From Streptomyces niger (GTDB lineage Bacteria > Actinomycetota > Actinomycetes > Streptomycetales > Streptomycetaceae), in assembly GCF_000718305.1 (NCBI RefSeq), contig NZ_JOFQ01000020.1, positions 1-64,000 of the forward strand: a DNA stretch of 64,000 bases, in the 5' to 3' direction. The notes below the pieces were generated by a model. That model had not been told where the DNA came from. It did not search any database and worked only from the letters and a program-made list of their open reading frames with translations. The position numbers and the translations under genes are program-made. This document shows positions 50,436 through 58,956 of the stretch, piece by piece; positions within the stretch are counted from its first letter, which is position 1, and each line of letters opens with the position of its first letter.

Positions 50436-51197
50436 TCAGCGCCCCGACAGCGCCAGCTCCCTGGCGTGGCGCGCCGCCGCCGCGGCCTCGCCCCGGTGCA
50501 CCGGACCGTGCCCGGGCAGCACGACGTCCGCGTCCAGCTTCTCCACGATCGACAGCGACTCCAGCGCCCGCGCGCGGTCGGTGTCGAACATCCGGGGGAG
50601 CAGCTGCGGGCCACGCAGCCGCGCGGCGGTGGGGTGACCGGTGACCAGCCCGTCGCCGGTGATCACCACGCCGGCGTCCGGGAGGTGGTACGCGCAGTGC
50701 CCGCCGGTGTGCCCCGGCGTGTGCACGGGCACGGGACGGCCCGGCAGGTCCAGCGCACCGTCCCGCGGGAACGGCTGCGGGTCGGTCATCCGTACGTCCG
50801 TGAGACCGCCCGACCGTACGGCGTGCACGAGCCACGGGAGGACGCCGGGCCGCCAGGCGTTCTTCAGCACGTCGCCCACCGCCACCTGGTGCAGGAACTC
50901 GCGCCGCGCGTGCGGCACCTCCGCCGCGTGCATCAGCACCGGCACCTTGTGCTCGCGCGCGAACCGATCGGCCGAGCCGATGTGGTCGCTGTGCGCGTGG
51001 GTGATCAGGATCGCCGCCACGGCGGACGGCCGGTGCCCCAGCGCGGCCAGCGACGCCACCACCTGGTCGTGGTCGCCGGGGTAGCCGGTGTCCACCAGCG
51101 TCACGGCGTCGCCGTCCGCCATGATCACCCAGTTGGTGTTCGAGCCGTGCACCAGATACGTGCCGGTGCCGACCTGTACGAGCGCGTCGTCGCGCAT
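50436..51197 (-). CDS. MBL-fold metallohydrolase
   Basis: A 253-residue metallo-beta-lactamase-fold protein with a full metal site: AILITHAHSDHIGSADRFA, VPVHTPGHTGGHCAYHLPDAGVVITGDGLVTG and ADVVLPGHGPVHRG. Likely a cytosolic hydrolase of thioester or glyoxalase II type; substrate unknown. It is convergent with the MDR gene. Confidence 0.92.
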   Translation of the reverse strand: MRDDALVQVGTGTYLVHGSNTNWVIMADGDAVTLVDTGYPGDHDQVVASLAALGHRPSAVAAILITHAHSDHIGSADRFAREHKVPVLMHAAEVPHARREFLHQVAVGDVLKNAWRPGVLPWLVHAVRSGGLTDVRMTDPQPFPRDGALDLPGRPVPVHTPGHTGGHCAYHLPDAGVVITGDGLVTGHPTAARLRGPQLLPRMFDTDRARALESLSIVEKLDADVVLPGHGPVHRGEAAAAARHARELALSGR

Positions 51198-51291
51198 CGT
51201 CCGCCCCCTCCGTGCCCTGAAGGGCCGTATGGATCTTGTGGTCGTCCCGAGCGTAGACGTCCGGTCGCGAACGGCGGAACCGGGATGCCGG

Positions 51292-52266
51292 TCAGCCGCG
51301 GCGCCGGTACGCGGCGACCGCGCGCCGGGTGTCCTCCTCCACCAGGTCCGAGTTGATCGCCTGGGCGGCCTGCACGCCGGCCGCCGCGGCGCCGATCACC
51401 TGGTCGCTCAGGGAGGTGACGTTGCCGGCCACCCAGACCCCGGGGACGTCCGTGGCCCCCGAGGGCGCCGCCGCGACCGAGCTGCCCACCACCTCGCCGG
51501 CCGACCGCTCCTCCGCGGCGGCCAGCCCCAGGGCCGCGAGGGCCTCGGCGCGTGCGGTGAACCGCGGCTCGACCACGAGGGCCCGGCAGGCAAGCCGCCG
51601 GCCGTCCGCCAGCCGCACGCCGGCCAGCCGGTCGTCCGCCACCTCCAGCTCAGCCACCCGGCCCGGCACCACGTCGACGGAGCGGGCGGCGAGCCGCTCG
51701 CGCTCCTCGGCGCCGGGCTCCGGCGAGCCGTGCAGCAACAGCGTCACCGTCGCGCTCCACTGGCGCCACATCAGGGCCTGCCGGGCGGCGAGCGGCCCGG
51801 TGGCCAGCACGCCGATCGCCCGGTCGCGGGCCTCCCAGCCGTGGCAGTAAGGACAGTGCAGCACGTCCCGTCCCCACCGCTCCGCGAGTCCCGGCACGTC
51901 GGGCAGCTCGTCGACGAGGCCGGTGGCCACCAGCAGCCGGCGGGCCACGACCGGCGGGCCCGACGCCAGGGAGACGCGGAAGCCGTCGGGGCACCGTTCC
52001 GCCGCCACCACCACGCCCGCTTCGATTCCGCCGCCGTAGGCGGTCACCTCCGCCCGCCCGGCCGCCAGCAGCTCGGCCGGCGGGGTGCCGTCCCGGGTCA
52101 GGAAGTTGTGGGTACGGTCGGCCATCGCGTTGCGCGGCCGGCCGTCGTCCAGCACCAGCACGGAGCGGCGCGCCCGTACGAGGGCCAGCGCACCGCTCAG
52201 TCCGGCCGCGCCACCGCCGACGACCACGACGTCGTACCGGCGTTCCGCCCGTCCGTGCTCACCCAT
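51292..52266 (-). CDS. thioredoxin-reductase-like FAD oxidoreductase
   Basis: A 324-residue flavoprotein: DVVVVGGGAAGLSGALALVRARRSVLVLDDG (FAD site), HCPYCHGWEARD (CxxC), IGVLATGPLAARQALMWRQW (NAD site region) and TDVPGVWVAGNVTSLSDQVIGAAAAGVQAAQAIN. It has the redox CxxC of thioredoxin reductase-like enzymes. ATG 52266 has GGAGGAG 8-9 nt upstream. No thioredoxin gene is adjacent, so the partner is unknown. Confidence 0.92.
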   Translation of the reverse strand: MGEHGRAERRYDVVVVGGGAAGLSGALALVRARRSVLVLDDGRPRNAMADRTHNFLTRDGTPPAELLAAGRAEVTAYGGGIEAGVVVAAERCPDGFRVSLASGPPVVARRLLVATGLVDELPDVPGLAERWGRDVLHCPYCHGWEARDRAIGVLATGPLAARQALMWRQWSATVTLLLHGSPEPGAEERERLAARSVDVVPGRVAELEVADDRLAGVRLADGRRLACRALVVEPRFTARAEALAALGLAAAEERSAGEVVGSSVAAAPSGATDVPGVWVAGNVTSLSDQVIGAAAAGVQAAQAINSDLVEEDTRRAVAAYRRRG

Positions 52267-52357
52267 GGTCCGACTCTCCTCCGGGCCCGCGCCGGGCACC
52301 ACCTGACGGCTGGTAAAACACGTACTCCCGACGGGTGATCGTTGGTACCGTCCGGGC

Positions 52358-53005
52358 ATGTCCGACAGCCCCGGAACACCCACCGGTCCCGTCACCGCAG
52401 CCGATGTCGAGCAGGCCGTCCGGCTGGCGGTCAGCACCCTGCGCGAGGCGGTCACCGCCGACTGGAGCGGGCCCGCCGGCACCCTGGAATGGGACTGCTG
52501 GGAGACCACCGAGCACCTCGCCGACGATCTCTTCTGCTACGCGGCCCAAGTGGGCCCGGAGAATCCGCCGGTGGACACGCACGTGCCGTTCCAGTGGGCG
52601 CAGGCGCGGCCCGGCGGCCCGGGGAACGCCTTCTTCGCGGACCGCGCGGCGGGCCCGGCCGGGCTGCTCGTGCTGCTGGAGGCCAGCGGCGCGATCCTGA
52701 CGGCCGTCGTCCGCGCGGCGCCGCCGGACAGGCGCGCCTTCCACGTCTTCGGGGTGTCGGACCCCGAGGGGTTCGCGGCGATGGGGGTCGTCGAGACCCT
52801 GGTCCACGTGCACGACATCGCCGAGGGCCTGGGCCTCGGCTGGACGCCGCCGGCGGACCTGTGCGACCGGGCGCTGGCCCGGCTCTTCCCGGACGCCCCC
52901 GAGGTCCCGGACCGCTGGGCCGCGTTGCTGTGGTGCACGGGCCGTACGGAGCTGCCGGGCCTCCCGCTGCGCAAGGAATGGCGCTGGGACGGCGTGCCGC
53001 GGTGA
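52358..53005 (+). CDS. DinB-fold / mycothiol-dependent maleylpyruvate isomerase-like protein
   Basis: A 215-residue protein. DCWETTEHLADDLFCYAAQVG and AAMGVVETLVHVHDIAEGLGLGW carry the His/Glu residues of the DinB-like metal site seen in mycothiol-dependent maleylpyruvate isomerase N-terminal domains. Actinomycetes use mycothiol, so a mycothiol transferase role is plausible. TACCGT lies 6 nt before the ATG, so the mRNA is probably leaderless. Confidence 0.75.
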   Translation: MSDSPGTPTGPVTAADVEQAVRLAVSTLREAVTADWSGPAGTLEWDCWETTEHLADDLFCYAAQVGPENPPVDTHVPFQWAQARPGGPGNAFFADRAAGPAGLLVLLEASGAILTAVVRAAPPDRRAFHVFGVSDPEGFAAMGVVETLVHVHDIAEGLGLGWTPPADLCDRALARLFPDAPEVPDRWAALLWCTGRTELPGLPLRKEWRWDGVPR

Positions 53006-53062
53006 CCGTGCGGCTCCGGCACGGGGCCGGGCGCGGGCGCACCGGACGGGTCCGGACATGAG

Positions 53063-53097
53063 GCCGGTGCCGGCCCCGCGAGGGGACCGGCACCGGC
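53063..53097. terminator. hairpin between convergent DinB-like and chaplin genes
   Basis: GCCGGTGCCGG and CCGGCACCGGC form an 11-bp stem extended by CCCC/GGGG with a single bulged A. No T run. Confidence 0.65.
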
Positions 53098-53115
53098 GGT
53101 GAGTTCCGGGTTACG

Positions 53116-53349
53116 TCACTTGTTGTGGCACTGCCCGTTTGCGGGGTTCAGCAGCGCGACCACGTCGACGGTGGTGCCGCAGACGTTGACCGGCACGTGG
53201 ACCGGTACCTGGATGGTGTCGCCGGACAGGAGACCCGGCGAGTTGTTGCTGCTTCCCTGAGCGCCCGAGTCGGCAGCGGCGGCGCCGGCGCCGCCGACGA
53301 TGGCGGCAGTGGCCAGAACGGCCGCGGCTGCGGTGGTACGGATGCGCAT
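53116..53349 (-). CDS. short chaplin
   Basis: A 77-residue secreted protein: signal peptide RIRTTAAAAVLATAAIVGG to AAAADSG, then the chaplin domain SPGLLSGDTIQVPVHVPVNVCGTTVDVVALLNPANGQC with the two conserved Cys. Short chaplins assemble into amyloid fibres that lower surface tension and coat aerial hyphae. No sortase signal, so it is a ChpE-H type. ATG has GAGGAGA about 8 nt upstream. Confidence 0.95.
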   Translation of the reverse strand: MRIRTTAAAAVLATAAIVGGAGAAAADSGAQGSSNNSPGLLSGDTIQVPVHVPVNVCGTTVDVVALLNPANGQCHNK

Positions 53350-53620
53350 AGCGTTCTCCTCACAGAGGGCGGAACATCAACGGCTCCCATCACAACCCAA
53401 CTCGGCCACGGGGGCCCGCCGGGTTGGGCCGTAAGGGGCACACCGGTCCGAAAAAACGCCTGTGACCTGGGCGTTCGTCAACGTCCCCAACGGTGGGGCG
53501 GCCCTGCCGAGCGGCGCTGTGCCCGTTCTCCGCCCGTTCGCCGCCCGTTCTCTCCGGCCGTCCGCACGTCCGCCGCGGGGCGAAACGGTGTATTCGTCCT
53601 CACCCACCCTTAAGGCGATT

Positions 53621-53643
53621 CTTATATCCGTATTTGGTAGCGT
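53621..53643 (+). promoter_or_regulatory. nsrR promoter with NsrR-type box
   Basis: CTTATATCCGTATTT (53621-53635) matches, on the opposite strand, 13 of 15 positions of AAATACGAATTTAAG before hmp. The -10 TAGCGT (53638-53643) follows directly, so NsrR would repress itself. The rest of 53350-53620 shows no gene. Confidence 0.65.
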
Positions 53644-53649
53644 ACAAGG

Positions 53650-54090
53650 GTGCGGCTGACGAAGTTCACCGACCTGGCGCTCCGTGCCGTGATGCGTCTG
53701 GCGGTCGAAGAGGACGCGTACCCGACCACGCGTGAGGTCGCGGACGCGATGAACGTTCCGTACACCCACACGGCGAAGGCCGTCACCCGTCTCCAGCATC
53801 TCGGCGTGGTCGAGGCCCGCCGGGGCCGCGGCGGCGGGCTCGGGCTGACGAGCCTCGGCCGGCGGGCCTCGGTCGGCTGGCTGGTGCGCGAGCTGGAGGG
53901 CCCCGGCGAGGTCGTGACCTGCGAGGGTGACGCGCCCTGCCCGCTGCGCGGCGCCTGCCGGCTGCGGCGCGCGCTGCGCGCGGCGCAGGAGGCGTTCTAC
54001 GCCGGCCTCGACCCGCTCACCGTGGCCGATCTGGTCTCCTCGCCGACCGGCCCCGTGCTGGTCGGCCTGGCGAGCCGCCCACCGGAGTGA
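53650..54090 (+). CDS. nsrR: NsrR, nitric-oxide-sensing Rrf2 regulator
   Basis: A 146-residue Rrf2 protein: RLTKFTDLALRAVMRLA (Asp8), TTREVADAMNVPYTHTAKAVTRLQHLGVVEARRGRGGGLGLT (wHTH) and three cluster Cys, C91, C97 and C103, in CEGDAPCPLRGACRL. Asp8 plus three Cys is the [4Fe-4S] ligand set known for Streptomyces NsrR. NO damages the cluster and releases DNA. The next gene is the NO-detoxifying flavohemoglobin. TAGCGT is 6 nt before GTG, so translation is leaderless. Confidence 0.95.
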   Translation: MRLTKFTDLALRAVMRLAVEEDAYPTTREVADAMNVPYTHTAKAVTRLQHLGVVEARRGRGGGLGLTSLGRRASVGWLVRELEGPGEVVTCEGDAPCPLRGACRLRRALRAAQEAFYAGLDPLTVADLVSSPTGPVLVGLASRPPE

Positions 54091-54149
54091 TCCGGGCGCG
54101 GTCCCCTGCTCCGCGGGTCCACCGCAGTGGTGCGGCCACCCGCATAGAT

Positions 54150-54164
54150 AAATACGAATTTAAG
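54150..54164 (+). promoter_or_regulatory. NsrR-type operator before hmp
   Basis: AAATACGAATTTAAG, part of a TAAAT-N4-ATTTA inverted repeat (54149-54162) 21 bp before the hmp start. It matches the nsrR box in inverted orientation. Confidence 0.65.
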
Positions 54165-54184
54165 AAGCAAGTTAAGGAGTCGCC

Positions 54185-55375
54185 GTGCTCTCGGAACAGT
54201 CCCGTCCCGTCGTCCGTGCCACCCTGCCCGCGGTCGGCGCGGCCATCGGTGAGATCACCGAGCTCTTCTACCGCAAGCTCTTCGCCGACCGGCCGGAACT
54301 GCTGCGCGACCTCTTCAACCGCGGGAACCAGGCCACCGGCGAGCAGCAGCAGGCCCTCGCCGGGTCGATCGCGGCCTTCGCCGGCCTGCTCCTGGAGCGC
54401 CCGGAGGCACGCCCCGACGCGCTGCTCGGCCGCATAGCTCACAAGCACGCCTCCCTCGGCATCACCTCCGAGCAGTACAAACTCGTCCACCAGCACCTTT
54501 TCGCCGCCATCGGCGAGGTGCTCGGCGACGCCGTCACCCCCGAGGTGGCCGCCGCCTGGGACGAGGTCTACTGGCTGATGGCCAACGCCCTGATCGCCAC
54601 CGAGGCCCGCCTCTACCAGGAGGCCGGCGTGCCCGAGGGCTCCACCTGGCGCCCCATGGAGATCACCGAGCGGCACGAGGAGACGGCCGACGCGGTCTCC
54701 TTCCTCCTGCGGCCCGCCGACGGCGGCCCCGCCGGCCCCTTCACCCCGGGCCAGTACGTCAGCGTCCAGGTGGCGCTGCCGGACGGCGCGCGCCAGATCC
54801 GCCAGTACAGCCTGTCCGCGGCGCCCGGCGGCGCGCAGTGGCGGATCACCGTCAAGCGGGCGGCGGGCGACCCGGCGGGCGAGGTCTCCTCCTGGCTGCA
54901 CGCCCACGCGCGCGCCGGTGACGTCCTCTCCGTGTCCCGGCCCTTCGGCGACGTGGTGCTGCCCGAAGGCGACGGGCCGCTGCTGCTGGCCTCCGCCGGC
55001 ATCGGCACCACGCCCGTCCTGGCGATCCTCGGCCACCTCGCCGCCACCGGCGCCACCCGCCGCGTGCTCGTCCTGCACGGCGACCGCACCCCGGCCGACC
55101 ACGCCCACCGCGCGGAACTGCGCGCGCTGGTCGACGCGCTCCCCGGCGCCGAGCTGCACCTCTGGTACGAGGAGCCCGGCGACGCCGCCCCCGAAGCCGC
55201 GCCGGGCCGCCCCACCGTCGCGGACCTGGCCCTGCCGGCGGACCTGACCGCCTACCTGTGCGGCCCGCTGCCCTTCCTGCGCGCCGTCCGCGGCGACCTG
55301 CTCCGCGCCGGGGTCCCCGCCGAGGCGGTGCACTACGAGGTCTTCGGCCCCGACCTCTGGCTCGGCCAGGACTGA
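54185..55375 (+). CDS. hmp: flavohemoglobin nitric oxide dioxygenase
   Basis: A 396-residue fusion. The globin domain (1-140) has Tyr29 (ITELFYRKLF), Gln at E7 (NQATGEQQQA) and proximal His88 (IAHKHASLGI). The FAD domain has RQIRQYSLSAAP and GEVSSWLHAHA; the NAD domain has PLLLASAGIGTTPVLAIL and AYLCGPLPFLRAV. It oxidises NO to nitrate with O2 and NAD(P)H. GTG 54185 follows AAGGAG. Controlled by the adjacent NsrR. Confidence 0.96.
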   Translation: MLSEQSRPVVRATLPAVGAAIGEITELFYRKLFADRPELLRDLFNRGNQATGEQQQALAGSIAAFAGLLLERPEARPDALLGRIAHKHASLGITSEQYKLVHQHLFAAIGEVLGDAVTPEVAAAWDEVYWLMANALIATEARLYQEAGVPEGSTWRPMEITERHEETADAVSFLLRPADGGPAGPFTPGQYVSVQVALPDGARQIRQYSLSAAPGGAQWRITVKRAAGDPAGEVSSWLHAHARAGDVLSVSRPFGDVVLPEGDGPLLLASAGIGTTPVLAILGHLAATGATRRVLVLHGDRTPADHAHRAELRALVDALPGAELHLWYEEPGDAAPEAAPGRPTVADLALPADLTAYLCGPLPFLRAVRGDLLRAGVPAEAVHYEVFGPDLWLGQD

Positions 55376-55604
55376 GACCGCTGGCTCGGCCAGGACCGAC
55401 GGACGCCGTCGGAGCAGGCCGCGGCGCACCGGCGGGTGCGGTTCCCGAAATCCCGGACTTTGAGAAAGCCCACAGGTCAGAGGGTTGCGGTGCGCCGTAG
55501 GGCGGCTTTGATGCACAATCGCACGGCGGGTGGGCTGCGCCTGCCCGGACGTGACCCGAGGCCAAGGCCTCCCGAGACCGCAACAGGGACGTGACGAGCC
55601 GAGC

Positions 55605-56726
55605 ATGAGTACGTACCGGGACAGGGTGCACCGTGGATCGGCGCGGGCGACCGTGCTGCGCACGGTCGGCACCCGGGAACGCCGTTCGCACCTCAGCGCG
55701 CCCCGCGTGCCCACCGTCGGCATCGACATCGGCGGTACGAAGGTCATGGCAGGCGTGGTGGACGCCGACGGGAACATCCTGGAGAAGGTCCGCACCGAGA
55801 CGCCGGACAAGTCCAAGAGCCCCAAGGTGGTCGAGGACACCATCACCGAACTGGTGCTGGACCTTTCCGACCGGCACGATGTGCACGCCGTGGGCATCGG
55901 CGCGGCCGGCTGGGTCGACGCCGACCGCAGCCGGGTCCTCTTCGCCCCGCACCTGAACTGGCGCAACGAGCCGCTGCGCGAGCGCCTCGCGGGCCGCCTC
56001 GCGGTGCCCGTCATGGTGGACAACGACGCGAACACCGCGGCCTGGGCCGAGTGGCGCTTCGGCGCCGGACGCAACGAGGACCACCTCGTGATGATCACGC
56101 TCGGTACCGGCATCGGCGGCGCGATCCTGGAGGACGGCCAGGTCAAGCGCGGCAAGTACGGCGTGGCCGGGGAGTTCGGGCACATGCAGGTGGTGCCCGC
56201 CGGCCACCGCTGCCCGTGCGGCAACCGCGGCTGCTGGGAGCAGTACAGCTCCGGCAACGCGCTGGTGCGCGAGGCCCGCGAGCTGGCCGCTGCCGACTCC
56301 CCGGTCGCGTACAACATCATCGAGCGGGTCGGCGGGCACATCCCGGACATCACCGGGCCGCTGATCACCGAGCTGGCCCGCGAGGGCGACGCGATGTGCG
56401 TCGAGCTGTTCGCCGAGATCGGCCAGTGGCTGGGCGTGGGCATCGCCAACCTCGCCGCCGCGCTCGACCCGTCCTGCTTCGTCATCGGCGGCGGCGTCAG
56501 CGCCGCGGACGACCTGCTCATCGGCCCGGCCAGGGACGCGTTCCGGCGCACCCTCACCGGGCGCGGCTACCGCCCCGAGGCCCGCATCGCACGGGCCCAG
56601 CTCGGCCCCGAGGCCGGCATGGTCGGCGCCGCCGACCTCGCTCGCCTGGTGGCCCGCCGCTTCCGCCGCGCCAACCGCCGCCGGGTCGAGCGCTACGAAC
56701 GCTACGAACGGGCCGGCCGCCGATGA
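55605..56726 (+). CDS. ROK-family glucokinase-like sugar kinase
   Basis: A 373-residue ROK protein: VGIDIGGTKVMAGVVDADGN (phosphate 1), IGAAGWVDADRSRVLFAPHLNWRNEPL, MVDNDANTAAWAEWRFGAG, ITLGTGIGGAILEDGQVKRGKYGVAGEFGH and zinc motif CPCGNRGCWEQYSSG. No N-terminal HTH is present, so it is a kinase, not a repressor. A 38-residue basic N-terminal extension precedes the kinase. The C-terminus ends RRRVERYERYERAGRR, Arg-rich and repetitive. The stop overlaps the next ATG. ATG 55605 has only a weak ribosome site. Confidence 0.9.
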   Translation: MSTYRDRVHRGSARATVLRTVGTRERRSHLSAPRVPTVGIDIGGTKVMAGVVDADGNILEKVRTETPDKSKSPKVVEDTITELVLDLSDRHDVHAVGIGAAGWVDADRSRVLFAPHLNWRNEPLRERLAGRLAVPVMVDNDANTAAWAEWRFGAGRNEDHLVMITLGTGIGGAILEDGQVKRGKYGVAGEFGHMQVVPAGHRCPCGNRGCWEQYSSGNALVREARELAAADSPVAYNIIERVGGHIPDITGPLITELAREGDAMCVELFAEIGQWLGVGIANLAAALDPSCFVIGGGVSAADDLLIGPARDAFRRTLTGRGYRPEARIARAQLGPEAGMVGAADLARLVARRFRRANRRRVERYERYERAGRR

Positions 56727-57394
56727 CCGACGTGGAACAGGCTCCCGTGAGCGAGCACCCCGAGCGCCCCGACCGGGCCGAGCCCGTCGACGGCCCGGGC
56801 CCGAGGGGCCCGGCCGGCCCGTCCGGGCCCGCCGGCCCCGAGGGGCCCGGCACTCCCGAGGGCGGGACGCACGCGCCGCGACCGAGCCGGCGCCGCCGCT
56901 GGCTCACCGGGTTCGTCGTCTTCCTGCTGATCGTCATCCCGGCCGGCTACCTCGCGCTCTCCGCCGCGCAGAGCCGCGACAGCGGTCAGGAGAAGGAGGA
57001 GCGGGCCGCCATGGCGGGCCTCACCTGGCACTGGCCCTCCAAGGTGCAGCGGCGCATCTACGACGTGCGGATACCGGCCTACTCGTACCCGGTCGCCTTC
57101 TTCGAGACCAACTCCTTCAAGACCAGCTCGCTGTACGTGACGTTCCGTACCTCCCAGGCGGGCCTGGACGAGTTCCTGCGGAACTACGGGCGCACCCGCG
57201 CGGACCTGAAGAAGGACGCCGTCACGATCTCGCCGGAACAGGCGAAGCGGGTCAAGTGGGACTTCACGATCGGGGACGGCTACGCGGGCATGGTCCACAA
57301 GGAGCAGGCCCCGCGGCCCACGCAGCGGATAACGGTCGACTTCGCCGAGGACGGCCACCCCGTGGTGTACGTGGTCTCCACGACCCGCTTCTGA
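56723..57394 (+). CDS. single-pass membrane protein with collagen-like segment
   Basis: A 223-residue protein. Residues ~24-48 are Gly-Pro-X repeats (GPGPRGPAGPSGPAGPEGPG), then a basic PSRRRRWLTG, one membrane helix (FVVFLLIVIPAGYLALSAA) and an extracytoplasmic ~130-residue domain (VQRRIYDVRIPAYSYPVAFFETNSF, LYVTFRTSQAGLDEFLRNYG, DFTIGDGYAGMVHK). I do not recognise the outer domain. It is co-translated with the ROK kinase (ATGA overlap), an unusual pairing. The collagen-like part would lie on the cytoplasmic side by the positive-inside rule. Confidence 0.8.
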   Translation: MTDVEQAPVSEHPERPDRAEPVDGPGPRGPAGPSGPAGPEGPGTPEGGTHAPRPSRRRRWLTGFVVFLLIVIPAGYLALSAAQSRDSGQEKEERAAMAGLTWHWPSKVQRRIYDVRIPAYSYPVAFFETNSFKTSSLYVTFRTSQAGLDEFLRNYGRTRADLKKDAVTISPEQAKRVKWDFTIGDGYAGMVHKEQAPRPTQRITVDFAEDGHPVVYVVSTTRF

Positions 57395-57604
57395 GGGCGC
57401 GGCCGGCCGCCGCCGACGGCCCGGACGGACGGATTCCGGTGGCGAAACTCTGATGGAGAACGCCGACCGGATCACAGTCGGACGTTCCGGGCCAGCCGGT
57501 TATGAGCCGAATCCGCCGCCATGACCGACTGTTCCGGCCGTCCCGGCGTCCGGTTGCTGACCCGGGTGTCAAAAGCGCACGGTTTGATTGGGTAGCGTGG
57601 CCGG

Positions 57605-58894
57605 GTGAGCGAGAAGACCCTGCAGCACCGGATCGACGGCCCCGACGACGCGCCCGTACTCGTCCTGGGCGCCTCGCTGGGCACCACATGGCACATGTGG
57701 GACCGGCAGATACCCGAACTGACCCGCCAGTGGCGCGTCATCCGCTTCGACCTGCCGGGCCACGGCGGCTCCCCCGCTTACCCCGCCGCCTCGATCGCCG
57801 AGCTCGCCGACCGGCTCGTCGCCACCCTCGACGACCTCGGCATCGACCGCTTCGGCTACGCCGGCTGCGCCATGGGCGCCGCCATCGGCGCCCAGCTCGC
57901 GCTCGCCCACCCCCAGCGCCTCTCCTCGCTCGCGCTGGTCTCCGCCTCGCCCCGCTTCGGCACCGCCGACGCCTGGCGGCAGCGCGGCGTGGTGATCCGC
58001 ACCAACGGCCTGGACCCGATCGCCCGCACCGCGCCCGAACGCTGGTTCACGCCCGGCTTCGCCGCCGCCCAGCCCGCCATCATCGAGTGGGCCGTACAGA
58101 TGGTGCGCACCACCGATCCCGGCTGCTACATCGCCGCCTGCGAGGCGCTCGCCGCCTTCGACATCCGAGGCGAGCTCGGCCGGATCTCCGCGCCCACCCT
58201 CGTGGTCGTCGGCTCCGAGGACCTGGTCACCCCGACCGCCGACGCCCGCACCCTGGTCGCCGGGATACAGGACGCGGCTCTCGCCCTGGTGCCCGGCACC
58301 TCCCACCTCGCCCCGGTCGAGCAGCCGGCCGCCGTCACCGAACTGCTCATCCGGCACTTCTCCACCTCCTGGCAGGACAAGCCGGCCGGGCAGGCCGCGC
58401 TCGGCGCCACCCCTCCCAAGCCGGTCCTCGACCCGGCTCCGCCGCAGCAGCCGCAGCCCCAGCCGCCGGCCGTCGCCATAGAGGCGCCCGCCGAGCAGCC
58501 GGAAATGGTGCGCACCGGCTCCTACGAAGAGGGCATGAAGGTCCGCCGCGCGGTGCTGGGCGACGCGTACGTGGACCGCGCCGCGGCCGCCGCCGACGAC
58601 TTCACCGGCGACTTCCAGGACTTCCTCACCCGCGTCACCTGGGGCGAGGTGTGGACCCGCTCGGGTCTGGACCGCCGCACCCGCAGCGTCATCACGCTCA
58701 CCGCGCTGGTCACCGGCGGCCACCTGCAGAACCTGGCCGTCCACGTCCGCGCCGCGCTCCGCAACGGCCTCACCCCGGCCGAGATCAAGGAAACCCTGAT
58801 CCACACCGCGGTCTACAGCGGCATGCCGGCCGCCGGCGCCGCCTTCGACGTCGCCCAGCGCGTCATCCGCGAGGAGACCACGCCGGAGGACTGA
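57605..58894 (+). CDS. pcaDC: fused 3-oxoadipate enol-lactonase / 4-carboxymuconolactone decarboxylase (PcaD-PcaC type) with Cys nucleophile
   Basis: A 429-residue fusion. Residues ~1-262 are an alpha/beta hydrolase (LVLGASLGTTWHMWDRQ, VIRFDLPGHGGS, GSEDLVTP, GTSHLAPVEQP). The nucleophile elbow reads GYAGCAMGAA with Cys88 where PcaD has Ser. A Pro/Gln linker (residues ~275-292) joins a CMD domain (~300-425; GGHLQNLAVHVRAALRNGLTPAEIKE). The pair would convert 4-carboxymuconolactone to 3-oxoadipate. No other protocatechuate genes are near. TAGCGT lies 6 nt before GTG, so it is leaderless. Confidence 0.85.
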   Translation: MSEKTLQHRIDGPDDAPVLVLGASLGTTWHMWDRQIPELTRQWRVIRFDLPGHGGSPAYPAASIAELADRLVATLDDLGIDRFGYAGCAMGAAIGAQLALAHPQRLSSLALVSASPRFGTADAWRQRGVVIRTNGLDPIARTAPERWFTPGFAAAQPAIIEWAVQMVRTTDPGCYIAACEALAAFDIRGELGRISAPTLVVVGSEDLVTPTADARTLVAGIQDAALALVPGTSHLAPVEQPAAVTELLIRHFSTSWQDKPAGQAALGATPPKPVLDPAPPQQPQPQPPAVAIEAPAEQPEMVRTGSYEEGMKVRRAVLGDAYVDRAAAAADDFTGDFQDFLTRVTWGEVWTRSGLDRRTRSVITLTALVTGGHLQNLAVHVRAALRNGLTPAEIKETLIHTAVYSGMPAAGAAFDVAQRVIREETTPED

Positions 58895-58956
58895 GCGCCG
58901 GTGGCACGGCCCCTCGGGTCCGCCCGCCGCACAGGGCGGCGCGGCAGGATGGGGAC

